From: an uncultured SAR86 cluster bacterium
GTDB lineage: Bacteria > Pseudomonadota > Gammaproteobacteria > Magnimaribacterales > D2472
Length of the DNA: 64,000 bases
Reading direction: 5' to 3'
Assembly (NCBI GenBank): GCA_902626385.1
Contig: CACOEZ010000006.1
Location: 1 to 64,000 of the forward strand
Part shown: positions 54,482 to 63,677 of the stretch, piece after piece
Layout of the letters: every line of letters starts with the position of its first letter
Position numbering within the stretch: the first letter of the stretch is position 1
Notes under the pieces: model-generated
The model's input: only the letters and a program-made list of their open reading frames with translations
Told to the model about the DNA's origin: nothing
Databases searched by the model: none
Program-made: the position numbers and the translations under genes

Positions 54482-56161
54482 ATGAATGATTCTAATAAAT
54501 TATTTGATCAGATATCTAAAGAATTAACGCAACCTGGTCAACTTTTCGAAACTAGAGAATATACAAATCAAGATGGTTATCTAAATATAGAGTATGCAAA
54601 CTTTCCAGATAATCTTAAAAAATATTTTGATGTTGGTGCAATGCATGGAGATAAAGAGTTTTTGGTTTTTGAAGATGAACGATATACCTACGATCAAGCA
54701 ACGAAGATTGCAGCAAAGGTAGGCAATGCTCTAATTGAAAATGGAATTCAAAAAGGAGACAGGGTCGCAATATGCATGCAGAATAATCCTGAATTTATGT
54801 TTGCATATATGGGTATTGTTGGCATAGGTGCTGTTTGTGTTCCGTTAAATTCTTGGTGGGTTCCAAGCGAAGTCATATATGGGATTGAACATTCTCAAGC
54901 TAAATTACTAATTGGTGATCAAAAAAGACTTCAGGGTTTAGAATCAATTCAAATTCCCAAGATAGTCACCAGTTATACACCTGATGATAATTTTGTAAAT
55001 TTTCGTAAATTTATAAAAGATAAATCAGAAGAATGGCCCGATATAGAAATTTCAAGAGATGACAACGCAACAATATATTATACCTCTGGCTCAACCGGAA
55101 AACCTAAAGGAGTCTTATCTTCACATAGAGGCATTCTTTCATCTATGTTTAGTTGGGCGTTTATGTCTACTGTTTTAAATGAAAGAGAAAAAAGACTTGG
55201 AAAAGATAGTACGCCTCTTGCTGATTCAAACTCATCTATTCTGCTATGCGTCCCTTTATTTCATGCAACAGGAAGCCATGTTGCCTTTTTATTGTCTGTA
55301 TTGGTTGGCAGAAAAGTGGTAATGATGAAAAAATGGGATGCGGGAGAAGCATTAAAACTTATCAATGATGAGAAAATTTCTGATATTACAGGAGTTCCAA
55401 CTCAGTCATGGGAGCTTTTAAATCATCCTGATAAAGATAAATACGATTTAAGCTCACTTAAAAATCTTGGTGGAGGAGGCGGACCACGACCAGCTGAGCA
55501 TGTAAAATTATTAGATGAGAATTTTAAAGGTAGACCCGGAATAGGATATGGTTTAACTGAAACAAATGCTTTAGGTACTCTTGGTAGCGGCGATGAATAT
55601 ATTAATCATCCTTCCTCTGCCGGCAGAGTGGTACCACCATTAACGGAAATTAAAATTATTGATGATGATTGGAATGAACTTCCAGAAGGTAGCATTGGTG
55701 AGGTTGCAATAAAATCTCAATCAAATATGAAAGGTTATTGGAGAAATGAAGCAGCTACTGAAGAGTGTATGAATGAAGAGGGTTGGTTTAAGTCTGGAGA
55801 TTTAGGAAAATTTGATGGCCCATTCTTATACATACTTGATAGGCTGAAAGATATGGTTATTAGAGGTGGCGAGAACATTGCGTGTCCAGAAGTTGAAGGC
55901 GCAATTTATGAACATCAGGATGTTTTAGAAGCAAGTGTTTTTGGCATTCCAGATGAAAGGCTCGGTGAAATTTTATGTACCTCAATTTATTTAAAAAAAG
56001 GTTCTAAAGTATCTGAAGAAGATATAAGAAAATTTTTATCAGACAAGCTTGCGGCTTTTAAAATACCTGCAGTCATTGATTTTTCAGAAAAACCATTACC
56101 TAAACTTGCTTCTGGAAAATTTGATAAACCAACTTTAAGAGAGGTTTTTCAAAATAAATAA
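54482..56161 (+). CDS. acyl-CoA synthetase (AMP-forming), FadD-like
   Basis: A 559-residue class I adenylate-forming enzyme. Motifs: ATIYYTSGSTGKPKGVLSSH (P-loop), CVPLFHATGSHVAFLLS, GYGLTETNALGTLGSGDEY (A5), GWFKSGDLGKFDG (A7), ILDRLKDMVIRGGENIACPE (A8) and the catalytic Lys in PKLASGKFDKPTLRE. The pattern is that of fatty or aromatic acid:CoA ligases. It is divergent from the first ligase across a 108-base gap that presumably holds both promoters. Substrate unknown; a soluble, perhaps membrane-associated, enzyme. Confidence 0.93.
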   Translation: MNDSNKLFDQISKELTQPGQLFETREYTNQDGYLNIEYANFPDNLKKYFDVGAMHGDKEFLVFEDERYTYDQATKIAAKVGNALIENGIQKGDRVAICMQNNPEFMFAYMGIVGIGAVCVPLNSWWVPSEVIYGIEHSQAKLLIGDQKRLQGLESIQIPKIVTSYTPDDNFVNFRKFIKDKSEEWPDIEISRDDNATIYYTSGSTGKPKGVLSSHRGILSSMFSWAFMSTVLNEREKRLGKDSTPLADSNSSILLCVPLFHATGSHVAFLLSVLVGRKVVMMKKWDAGEALKLINDEKISDITGVPTQSWELLNHPDKDKYDLSSLKNLGGGGGPRPAEHVKLLDENFKGRPGIGYGLTETNALGTLGSGDEYINHPSSAGRVVPPLTEIKIIDDDWNELPEGSIGEVAIKSQSNMKGYWRNEAATEECMNEEGWFKSGDLGKFDGPFLYILDRLKDMVIRGGENIACPEVEGAIYEHQDVLEASVFGIPDERLGEILCTSIYLKKGSKVSEEDIRKFLSDKLAAFKIPAVIDFSEKPLPKLASGKFDKPTLREVFQNK

Positions 56162-56224
56162 TTTATTTCTTTCAAAAATCGAAAAAAAGAGTAAAAATGT
56201 TAATTCGATTTTATTAATAACATT

Positions 56225-56911
56225 GTGAAAATTTTAGTAATTGAAGACGAGCCTGATATTCGCAAGAACTTAGAATATAATCTTGCTCGTGAAGGTTTTT
56301 CTGTCATAGGTGCCGCATCTATATCAGAAGCTGAATCAAATCTCTCGGCTCAAACTTTTAATTTAATTTTATTAGATCTTATGTTGCCTGATGGGTCTGG
56401 TCTGGATTTATGTAAAAAAATAAAAGCTGACTCAAAAACAGAATCTATTCCTGTAATAATTTTGACTGCAAAAGATGATGAAGTTGATAAGGTGGTTGGA
56501 TTTGAAATTGGTGCTGATGATTATGTTACAAAACCTTTTAGTGTTAGGGAGCTAATATTAAGAGTAAAAGCTGTTTTAAAAAGAGGCACAGAAAAGAAAG
56601 ACATCCTTGAGGTTGAAAGAAAGTTTGGTGACCTAAGGATAGATATTGATTCTCACGAGGTCCATGTCGATGATTCGAAAATTAATTTAACCGCTTTAGA
56701 ATTTAAATTATTAAGACAGCTGGTTGATACAAGAGGAAGAGTTCAGTCTAGAGACCAATTACTATCAGAAGTTTGGGGATATAGTTCTGATGTAACAACC
56801 AGAACCGTTGATACACATGTTAAGAGATTAAGAGAAAAGCTTGGACCAATGGGCAAATACGTTCAGACTATTAGAGGAGTTGGTTACAAATTTGCAAGAT
56901 CTCCAGATTAG
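56225..56911 (+). CDS. phoB: phosphate regulon response regulator PhoB
   Basis: An OmpR/PhoB-type regulator of 228 residues starting at GTG. Receiver domain: acidic pair in VIEDEPDIRKN, phospho-acceptor Asp in LILLDLMLPDGSG (about residue 53), LTAKDDE and the Lys in DYVTKPFSVREL. The C-terminal winged helix has LTALEFKLLRQLVDTRGRVQ and TRTVDTHVKRLREKLG, close to PhoB. With phoR three bases downstream this is the phosphate-starvation two-component pair; no pst genes are in the window. Confidence 0.92.
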   Translation: MKILVIEDEPDIRKNLEYNLAREGFSVIGAASISEAESNLSAQTFNLILLDLMLPDGSGLDLCKKIKADSKTESIPVIILTAKDDEVDKVVGFEIGADDYVTKPFSVRELILRVKAVLKRGTEKKDILEVERKFGDLRIDIDSHEVHVDDSKINLTALEFKLLRQLVDTRGRVQSRDQLLSEVWGYSSDVTTRTVDTHVKRLREKLGPMGKYVQTIRGVGYKFARSPD

Positions 56912-56914
56912 ATA

Positions 56915-58261
56915 ATGGGATATAGATTACGAACGTTTATAATTGTTTCAATATCTATGGGAATAGGCGTGCTGTTCTCAAACATAATCTCTGCCAATTC
57001 TGATATTTCATTACTGTTGGTTGCATTTTCTTTGATTATAATCGCCTCAATTTCTTCAATAGTTTTTGCAAATTTCTCATATAAAAGTATTTCTAACTTA
57101 GAGGCACTCGCTTCAAAAATAGCTGATGGCAGAACAAAAAAAAGGTACATAAAGGCACTGAAAGAAGATTCAGGAGAGTTTGGTGATGTTGCATTGAGTA
57201 TCTCTAAAATCTCAGAAAATCTTAAAGATAAGATAAATCTAATTGCAAAACAAAGAGATCAATTTGGATCAGTATTAGATGACCTAGGTGAGGGAATTGT
57301 TGTTACAGATAATAATGGGAATATAACCTTTGAAAATGATCAATTTACACAAATACTTAATTTAAAAAATGTAAATGGTAAAAACATTAAAGATCTTGAC
57401 ATTAAACAACTTGGATACCTTTTTAGAAGATCGAAAAAAAGGAAAAGAGCTGATATTGAGTTTGAGATTGAGCTAAATGATAAATCAAATAAATGGGTCT
57501 TAGCTACAATCAATCAGAGCAAAACAACGAAAGAATACATTATAGTTGTTCATGATATTACTCAATTAAGAAGTCTTGACTCAATGAGAAGGGATTTTAT
57601 TTCAAATTTATCACACGAACTTAGAACACCTGTAAGTGTTATCAGAGCAAATTCTGAAACACTTATAGATAGTGCTTTAGATGACAAAGAGCAAGCCAAA
57701 ATTTTTGCAAGTGCAATTTTGCATAATGCAGAAAGACTTACTGACATGGTTTCTTCTTTACTGGACTTGTCTCGAATTGAATATGGAGAGCTAAAATTAA
57801 ATTTCGAAGAGCTAGATTTGGATAGCTTCTTCAAAACATATGTTCAATCAATAATAACTCTATCAAAGAAAAAAAATATTGATATTGTTTACAAAACTAA
57901 CCATAAAGGAAAGATTATTGCTGATTCACAAGCTTTTGAGAGAATTATGAATAATTTAATTGATAATGCTATTAAATATTCTGAAAAAAATTCTCAAATA
58001 ATTATATCTACTTCAAATGAAGCTGATGAATATATAAAAGTTATGGTTGAAGATAGCGGCGCAGGTATTTCTTCAGAGGATAAAGATCACATATTTAGTA
58101 GATTTTATAGGACTGCTTCTGCTAGAGCCACTGATAATCAGGGCAGTGGGCTTGGACTTGCAATCGTTAAGCACCTAGTAAATAGCCTTAACGGGGAGGT
58201 TGGTGTTCAAAATTCAGAATCAAAAGGTTCTTTATTTTGGTTCACAGTGCCTCTGGCATAG
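56915..58261 (+). CDS. phoR: phosphate regulon sensor kinase PhoR
   Basis: A 448-residue membrane sensor kinase. Two N-terminal helices (residues about 7-50) with almost no periplasmic loop, as in PhoR, then a PAS domain (DDLGEGIVVTDNNGNITFEN), the H box with the phosphorylated His in FISNLSHELRTPVSVIRANS, the N box MNNLIDNAIKYSEKNS, G1 VEDSGAGIS, F box IFSRFYRT and G2 GSGLGLAIVKHLV. It receives the phosphate signal and phosphorylates PhoB. The T2SS operon starts 62 bases later on the same strand. Confidence 0.92.
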   Translation: MGYRLRTFIIVSISMGIGVLFSNIISANSDISLLLVAFSLIIIASISSIVFANFSYKSISNLEALASKIADGRTKKRYIKALKEDSGEFGDVALSISKISENLKDKINLIAKQRDQFGSVLDDLGEGIVVTDNNGNITFENDQFTQILNLKNVNGKNIKDLDIKQLGYLFRRSKKRKRADIEFEIELNDKSNKWVLATINQSKTTKEYIIVVHDITQLRSLDSMRRDFISNLSHELRTPVSVIRANSETLIDSALDDKEQAKIFASAILHNAERLTDMVSSLLDLSRIEYGELKLNFEELDLDSFFKTYVQSIITLSKKKNIDIVYKTNHKGKIIADSQAFERIMNNLIDNAIKYSEKNSQIIISTSNEADEYIKVMVEDSGAGISSEDKDHIFSRFYRTASARATDNQGSGLGLAIVKHLVNSLNGEVGVQNSESKGSLFWFTVPLA

Positions 58262-58323
58262 TTTTTCTGTTTTTGACATTTAACTTTCATGTATAAAATA
58301 AGATAAACTAGATTTTCTCTGTT

Positions 58324-58722
58324 ATGAACTTAATTAATATTAAAAAAATTATATTTGTTGTGCTTGTCTGTTTAGCAATCCTAATGACTGCATTTACATT
58401 ACTTCAAATTTTAAATAAACCTAACATCAAAGAAATTAATATACCAAATATCAAAGACATTGAATTTACCTCATCAATTGATACATCTTCTAAGTCTGAT
58501 GCTAACTCTAATAATAATATTAACTTTGATTATCAATTAATTGGTTATAGGTCTGGTGAAACTGATTTTTCAGTTATTCTAAAAAAAGGCAATAAAGAGT
58601 TTGTTGTGTCTAGTGGTGATAAACTAGAAGGATTGTATGAGCTTGTTGCTGTTAATGAAGATGAGGTAATATTCAGCAATAAAGGAAAACTATACAAAAT
58701 AAAGAATTCTGTTGGAAAATAA
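58324..58722 (+). CDS. gspC: short GspC-like type II secretion protein (no PDZ domain)
   Basis: A 132-residue bitopic inner-membrane protein: one helix (residues about 7-30), an Asn/Ser-rich linker, and a C-terminal HR-like domain (YQLIGYRSGETDFSVILKKG, then EGLYELVAVNEDEVIFSN). GspC normally also carries a PDZ or coiled-coil domain after the HR domain; that part is absent. GspC links the inner-membrane platform to the secretin. Position directly before gspD supports the call. Similarity is structural rather than strong in sequence. Confidence 0.78.
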   Translation: MNLINIKKIIFVVLVCLAILMTAFTLLQILNKPNIKEINIPNIKDIEFTSSIDTSSKSDANSNNNINFDYQLIGYRSGETDFSVILKKGNKEFVVSSGDKLEGLYELVAVNEDEVIFSNKGKLYKIKNSVGK

Positions 58723-58725
58723 AAA

Positions 58726-60573
58726 ATGAAATTATTTAAGAAAAAATTAGCTTTTTTTGCAATCTCAGCTTTCTTTATAGCTGCTAGCGCACAAGAAACA
58801 TTTATTCTTAATTATGAAGATGTTGATATCAAAAAAGTTACTCAGGACATTGCTCAGTTTTCAAAAAAAACAATTATCTTAGATCCAAGAGTTAAAGGGA
58901 AAATCACAATATACTCAAATGCAAATCTTGACAGAGATCAGGTTTGGAATGTTTATTTGAGAACAATTCAGGTAAATGGTTTCAGTACTATTGAGGAAGA
59001 TGGGTTTTTAAGAGTTGTTCCAGAAAATGAGGCAACAAGAGATGATTCTTTCGGTTATGGTTCTGGTAACTTTGAAACAGCAATAATTCCTTTAAACAAT
59101 AGGCCGATTGAAGAAATCTTGCCTATGATAAAACCTATTACAGGCAGGCAAGCTCATTTATCAAGTATTCCCTCAGTAAATTCAGTCCTTCTTGTTGATA
59201 GATCAAGCAATGTAGATAGAATTAAAAATTTGCTACAAGATCTAGATAAAAATAATACAGCAAAAATTACAATTATCAGGCTTGATAATTTGTCCTCGAT
59301 TGAAGCGGTTAGAATTCTTGAAAAATTGAAATCACAAAATAATCCAACTATAAATCAATTTATTGCAATACCATTCACTCCGTCGAATTCGGTGATTTTA
59401 TCCGCAAATGATTTAATAACACAAAATATTATTTCTACATTAGATACACTTGATAAAGACATTACAGATAATGATTCTACTGATGTTATATATCTTAAAT
59501 ACGCTAAAGCAGCTGATATTGCCCCTATATTGACCTCAATTGCAGGAACTTTTGTGAGTGATATTGAGGGAAGTAAAACTGTTATAACTCATCACGAAAA
59601 AACAAACTCCTTAATAATTTCTTCAGCCGAGGAGAATGTCAATTCAATAAGAAATATTATTGCTAAATTAGATATTCGAAGGGCACAAGTATTAGTTGAG
59701 GCAATTGTAGTAGATTTATCAGAGAATGCTGCTAAAAGCCTTGGAGTTGAGGCCATTTTTACAGGTGATGATGAGGAAAGTATCCCAATAGGTATCACTA
59801 GATTTTCTGGTTCTGGTCCAGATTTATTGGGTATTGCCGGAGCAGCTGATGATGCAACTGATGTAACACTAACAACAACAGCAGTCTCATCACTGCTTAA
59901 TACTCAAGGCCTTGTTGCAGGCTTTGGAGATTTAACAAAAGGCGATGATAATTTTATCGGGATATTGAATGCAATTGCCTCAGATACTGACTCAAATATA
60001 TTATCTACACCATCAATATTGGCCATGGACAATGAACCAGCTAGATTATTTATTGGTCAAGAAATACCTATTACAACCGGAGAAAGTTTGGGTACAAATA
60101 ATTCCAATCCATTTAGGACCACGTCAAGACAAGAAGTTGGTATTGAATTAGAAATAACACCACAAATTGACGAGGGATCATCAGTTATTTTAAATATCAA
60201 ACAAGGTGTTTCTGGTGTAGCAGGTGTTGCACAAAGCGGCCTTGATTTAATAACTAATAAAAGAGAAATAGAAACGACAGTTCTTGTAGATAACAATCAA
60301 ATTATTGTTTTAGGAGGCCTTATTGATGAAGACATTCAAGAGGTAATTTCAAAGGTACCAGTTCTTGGTTCAATTCCAATACTTGGAAGACTCTTTCAAT
60401 CTTCATCGAGCACATCCAATAAGAAAAATCTAATGGTATTTTTAAAGCCAACAATTCTTACTGATTCAGATTCTAGTCAAGAAGTTTCACTAGAAAAATA
60501 TAATTATCTCAAAGCGCAAAAAGAGTTAAACGGAAAATTAGATATCATCGATCTTACAGAATCAAAAGATTAA
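58726..60573 (+). CDS. gspD: type II secretion secretin GspD
   Basis: A 615-residue outer-membrane secretin. Signal peptide (cut near ASAQ), N0 domain (ILNYEDVDIKKVTQDIAQFS), N1-N3 domains with repeated LDNLSSIEAVRILEKL and ILSANDLITQNIISTLD elements, then the secretin domain with RRAQVLVEAIVVDLSENAAK, ILSTPSILAMDNEPARLFIG and the closing VPVLGSIPILGRLFQSSSS. It forms the export channel of the system. Three bases after gspC, three before gspE. A lipoprotein pilotin gene is not apparent in the window. Confidence 0.95.
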   Translation: MKLFKKKLAFFAISAFFIAASAQETFILNYEDVDIKKVTQDIAQFSKKTIILDPRVKGKITIYSNANLDRDQVWNVYLRTIQVNGFSTIEEDGFLRVVPENEATRDDSFGYGSGNFETAIIPLNNRPIEEILPMIKPITGRQAHLSSIPSVNSVLLVDRSSNVDRIKNLLQDLDKNNTAKITIIRLDNLSSIEAVRILEKLKSQNNPTINQFIAIPFTPSNSVILSANDLITQNIISTLDTLDKDITDNDSTDVIYLKYAKAADIAPILTSIAGTFVSDIEGSKTVITHHEKTNSLIISSAEENVNSIRNIIAKLDIRRAQVLVEAIVVDLSENAAKSLGVEAIFTGDDEESIPIGITRFSGSGPDLLGIAGAADDATDVTLTTTAVSSLLNTQGLVAGFGDLTKGDDNFIGILNAIASDTDSNILSTPSILAMDNEPARLFIGQEIPITTGESLGTNNSNPFRTTSRQEVGIELEITPQIDEGSSVILNIKQGVSGVAGVAQSGLDLITNKREIETTVLVDNNQIIVLGGLIDEDIQEVISKVPVLGSIPILGRLFQSSSSTSNKKNLMVFLKPTILTDSDSSQEVSLEKYNYLKAQKELNGKLDIIDLTESKD

Positions 60574-60575
60574 AT

Positions 60576-62072
60576 ATGAACATTAAAAGCGAACATGTTA
60601 GAACAGATTTGCTTCCATATGACTTTGTTAGAACCAATGAAGTAATAGTTTTAGAAGAAGAGGATAAGTACCTCATTATTTCTACAAAAAATCCATCCAT
60701 GCAAACTTATCATGAGTTACAAAGACATCTTTGCTCTAGTTTTGATATTAAAATATGCGATTCAGCTACTTTTAATGAGATTTTAACAACATCTTTTTCA
60801 ACTACTAATCATAATAATGATATATCAGAGGAGTTGTCAGATGAATTTGATATTCAAGATTTTGCAGGAAGTATAAATGCTACTGAGGATCTTCTAAGCG
60901 GCAATAATGATACGCCCATCATAAAGTTAATCAATGGAATAATCAGTCAAGCTATTAAGAACAGAGCATCCGACATACATTTTGAGCCTTATGAGGATCA
61001 TATTGTTGTTAGATATAGAATAGATGGAATTTTAAAAGAGATCTTAAAACAAGACAGTAAAATAGCATCAGTATTGATATCTCGAATAAAAATAATCTCA
61101 GGATTAGATATTTCAGAGAGAAGATTGCCACAAGATGGGAGAGTGTCTCTCTCATTAGGAGATAAAAATATAGATGTTCGAGTATCTACATTGCCTTCTT
61201 CATATGGAGAGAGAATAGTTCTCAGAATTCTTGATAAACAATCCGCTCAAATAAATATCGATGATCTAGGATTGCCAACAACAATATTATCAAACTATAA
61301 ATCTTCGCTTAAAGATCCTGAGGGTATAATTTTATTTACTGGACCAACTGGATCTGGTAAAACCACCACCTTATACGCTGGTCTCAGATATTTAAGTGAT
61401 TCGTCGCAGAATATTTTGACTGTTGAGGACCCAATAGAATATACACTAAGCGGCATTGGACAAACTCAAGTTAATACAAAAACTGGCTATACTTTTGCAA
61501 AAGGATTAAGAGCAATTCTAAGACAAGACCCAGATGTTGTGATGGTAGGCGAAATGCGTGATGTAGAAACTGCTCAGATTGGTATCCAAGCCAGTTTAAC
61601 CGGACATTTAGTGTTATCGACTGTTCATACAAATAGCGCTGTTGCTGCTTTAACAAGACTGCGTGATATGGGAATTGAATCATTTTTGTTAGCTTCAAGT
61701 GTAAGAACGATAATATCTCAAAGGCTTGTTAGAAGATTATGTAAAAATTGTAAAGCTTCCTCACAACCCTCAAATGAAGCTTTAGAGATTTTTAAGTTAA
61801 AAAAGAATGAAGTAGTTCATGTTGCTGAGGGTTGTGAAAATTGTAGTAATACAGGCTACCAAGGAAGAATAGCCATAGCTGAATGTATTCAGATTGATAA
61901 AAACTTAAAAGACTTGATTCATAATAATGCATCAGAAAATGAAATAGCTGATTATGTTTTTAAAGAAAATAAATCCATTGATGAGGCATCAGTTGACCTT
62001 ATAAAAAATGGAGTTACATCCTGTGAAGAGATCATGAGAGTTAATAACATAAAAGAAGATGCCAGCTTATAG
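60576..62072 (+). CDS. gspE: type II secretion ATPase GspE
   Basis: The cytoplasmic motor ATPase, 498 residues. N1 domain, then RASDIHFEPYEDHIVVRYRI, the Walker A GPTGSGKTTTLYAGL near residue 255, the Asp box LTVEDPIEYTLSGIGQTQVN, Walker B ILRQDPDVVMVGEMRD and the His box TGHLVLSTVHTNSAV. A zinc-binding CM domain is present (CKNCKASS and CENCSNTGYQGR). Ends 14 bases inside gspF. Confidence 0.97.
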   Translation: MNIKSEHVRTDLLPYDFVRTNEVIVLEEEDKYLIISTKNPSMQTYHELQRHLCSSFDIKICDSATFNEILTTSFSTTNHNNDISEELSDEFDIQDFAGSINATEDLLSGNNDTPIIKLINGIISQAIKNRASDIHFEPYEDHIVVRYRIDGILKEILKQDSKIASVLISRIKIISGLDISERRLPQDGRVSLSLGDKNIDVRVSTLPSSYGERIVLRILDKQSAQINIDDLGLPTTILSNYKSSLKDPEGIILFTGPTGSGKTTTLYAGLRYLSDSSQNILTVEDPIEYTLSGIGQTQVNTKTGYTFAKGLRAILRQDPDVVMVGEMRDVETAQIGIQASLTGHLVLSTVHTNSAVAALTRLRDMGIESFLLASSVRTIISQRLVRRLCKNCKASSQPSNEALEIFKLKKNEVVHVAEGCENCSNTGYQGRIAIAECIQIDKNLKDLIHNNASENEIADYVFKENKSIDEASVDLIKNGVTSCEEIMRVNNIKEDASL

Positions 62073-63249
62073 CTATGTAGCTTTAAGTAATAATGGCTCT
62101 AAAAAAAAGGGTATCATTAGCGCTGAATCTGAAAGAGAAGCCAGAAGATTAGTCAAAGATTTAAAATTAACCCCACTTAAAGTCATTGAATCAAAAGACC
62201 TAGGTAAAGCATTAAGAATAAAAAATAAAGATGTAGTCTTAATGACAAGACAACTTGCTACACTTTTGGAAGCAAGCACACCACTTGTAGAGTCGATAGA
62301 AATAACAGCCAATCAAACCAAAAATCAAAATCTTGTATATGTTCTATATGGTTTGAAAGAAGAAATAATTCAAGGTAGAAGACTTGGAATTGCAATGAAA
62401 AAATTTCCTGGTGTTTTTTCAGATACATATATTTCTATGGTTTCAGCTGGAGACTCCTCGGGTAATCTCGATACCGTATTTACAAAATTAGCTAATTATT
62501 TAGAGGAGGGCGCTGCCATAAGGCAAAAAGTGATTTCCGCCCTTACTTATCCATTAATTCTTGTAGGATTTTCGATTATAGTAATAGTTTCTTTGCTGGC
62601 ATTTGTTTTACCAAATGTTGTAAATCAATTTATTAAAGCTGGCGCAGACTTACCTTTAATTACAAAAATATTATTAGGTATATCAAACAATATTGGAATT
62701 ATTCTAATCGTCAGCTTCATTGTTTGTGCAGGCCTATACTTTCTTTATCTAAATATTGTTAAAGACTTAAATAAGAAAATTTCATTTGATAAAAAAATAT
62801 TGAGTATTCCTATAATTGGTAACTTTGTTCTCAATTCTGAGTTAGAGAGATTTTCAAGCACTATGGAATTATTGATTTCTTCTGGAGCAAATTTAGATAT
62901 AGCATTAGATGAGTGTTCCAAAATTTTCAATAATAAATATCTATCCAGCATTGTATTAAAAGCTAAAAACGATGTGGTTGAAGGCAAAGACTTTATTAAA
63001 TCTTTACAACAAGAATCAATATTTCCAGATATTTTTACTCAACTAATTTCAAGTGGTTATAAGTCAGGTAATTTAGCAGGTATGTTTAATAAAGTATCTC
63101 AGTTTATGAAAGCTGAAATTGAAACCAAACGCTCAGTTTTTTTATCCTTACTTGAACCGATTGTAATTATTTTAATGGGCGGATTTATTATGCTCATTGT
63201 TCTAGCTATACTTATACCTATTATGCAAATGAATACTTTAGCAATATGA
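62059..63249 (+). CDS. gspF: type II secretion inner-membrane platform protein GspF
   Basis: A 396-residue polytopic protein with two repeated cytoplasmic helical domains and three membrane helices (about residues 165-190, 215-240, 368-390). Marks: PAYSYVALSNNGSKKKGII, LLEASTPLVESIEITANQ, VSAGDSSGNLDTVFTKLANY, and in the second half MELLISSGANLDIALDE and SSGYKSGNLAGMFNKVS. It converts ATPase motion into pseudopilus assembly. Overlaps gspE by 14 bases and gspG by four (ATGA), so the genes are translationally coupled. Confidence 0.96.
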   Translation: MPAYSYVALSNNGSKKKGIISAESEREARRLVKDLKLTPLKVIESKDLGKALRIKNKDVVLMTRQLATLLEASTPLVESIEITANQTKNQNLVYVLYGLKEEIIQGRRLGIAMKKFPGVFSDTYISMVSAGDSSGNLDTVFTKLANYLEEGAAIRQKVISALTYPLILVGFSIIVIVSLLAFVLPNVVNQFIKAGADLPLITKILLGISNNIGIILIVSFIVCAGLYFLYLNIVKDLNKKISFDKKILSIPIIGNFVLNSELERFSSTMELLISSGANLDIALDECSKIFNNKYLSSIVLKAKNDVVEGKDFIKSLQQESIFPDIFTQLISSGYKSGNLAGMFNKVSQFMKAEIETKRSVFLSLLEPIVIILMGGFIMLIVLAILIPIMQMNTLAI

Positions 63250-63677
63250 AAAATAATCGAAAAGGTTTTACTCTCGTAGAGTTAATGGCCGTTCTTGTTA
63301 TATTAGGAATTTTAGCAACTGTAGTTGTTGTCAGTGTTGATCCAGTATTCCAAAGAGCAAATTTAGAAAAAATAAGAGCTGATATGGCAAATACTGGTAA
63401 AGCCCTCGAGCTATATAAGTTTAATGAGCTAACTTATCCTTCAACATCTCAAGGTTTAGATGCATTAGTAATGCCTCATTCAGAACTTAAAAACCCTTTT
63501 TTATATCCAGATGGTGGTTATATTTCATCTATTCCGAAAGATCCATGGGGAAGAGAGTATATATATGAACATCCACCTAGAAGATCTGCCAAATATGATC
63601 TATACACACTTGGAGCAGATGGTGTAGAGGGTGGTTCTGGTGAGGATTCTGATATTGGAAATTGGATGCAAAACTAA
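63246..63677 (+). CDS. gspG: major pseudopilin GspG
   Basis: The main pseudopilin, 143 residues. The type III signal is MKNNRKG with cleavage before FTLVELMAVLVILGILATV (Glu at position +5). The C-terminal GspG domain shows RADMANTGKALELYKF, YPSTSQGLDALV, GGYISSIPKDPWGREYIY and a calcium-site-like GADGVEGGSGEDSDIGNW. Processed by the prepilin peptidase encoded at 50090-50941. Confidence 0.97.
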   Translation: MKNNRKGFTLVELMAVLVILGILATVVVVSVDPVFQRANLEKIRADMANTGKALELYKFNELTYPSTSQGLDALVMPHSELKNPFLYPDGGYISSIPKDPWGREYIYEHPPRRSAKYDLYTLGADGVEGGSGEDSDIGNWMQN

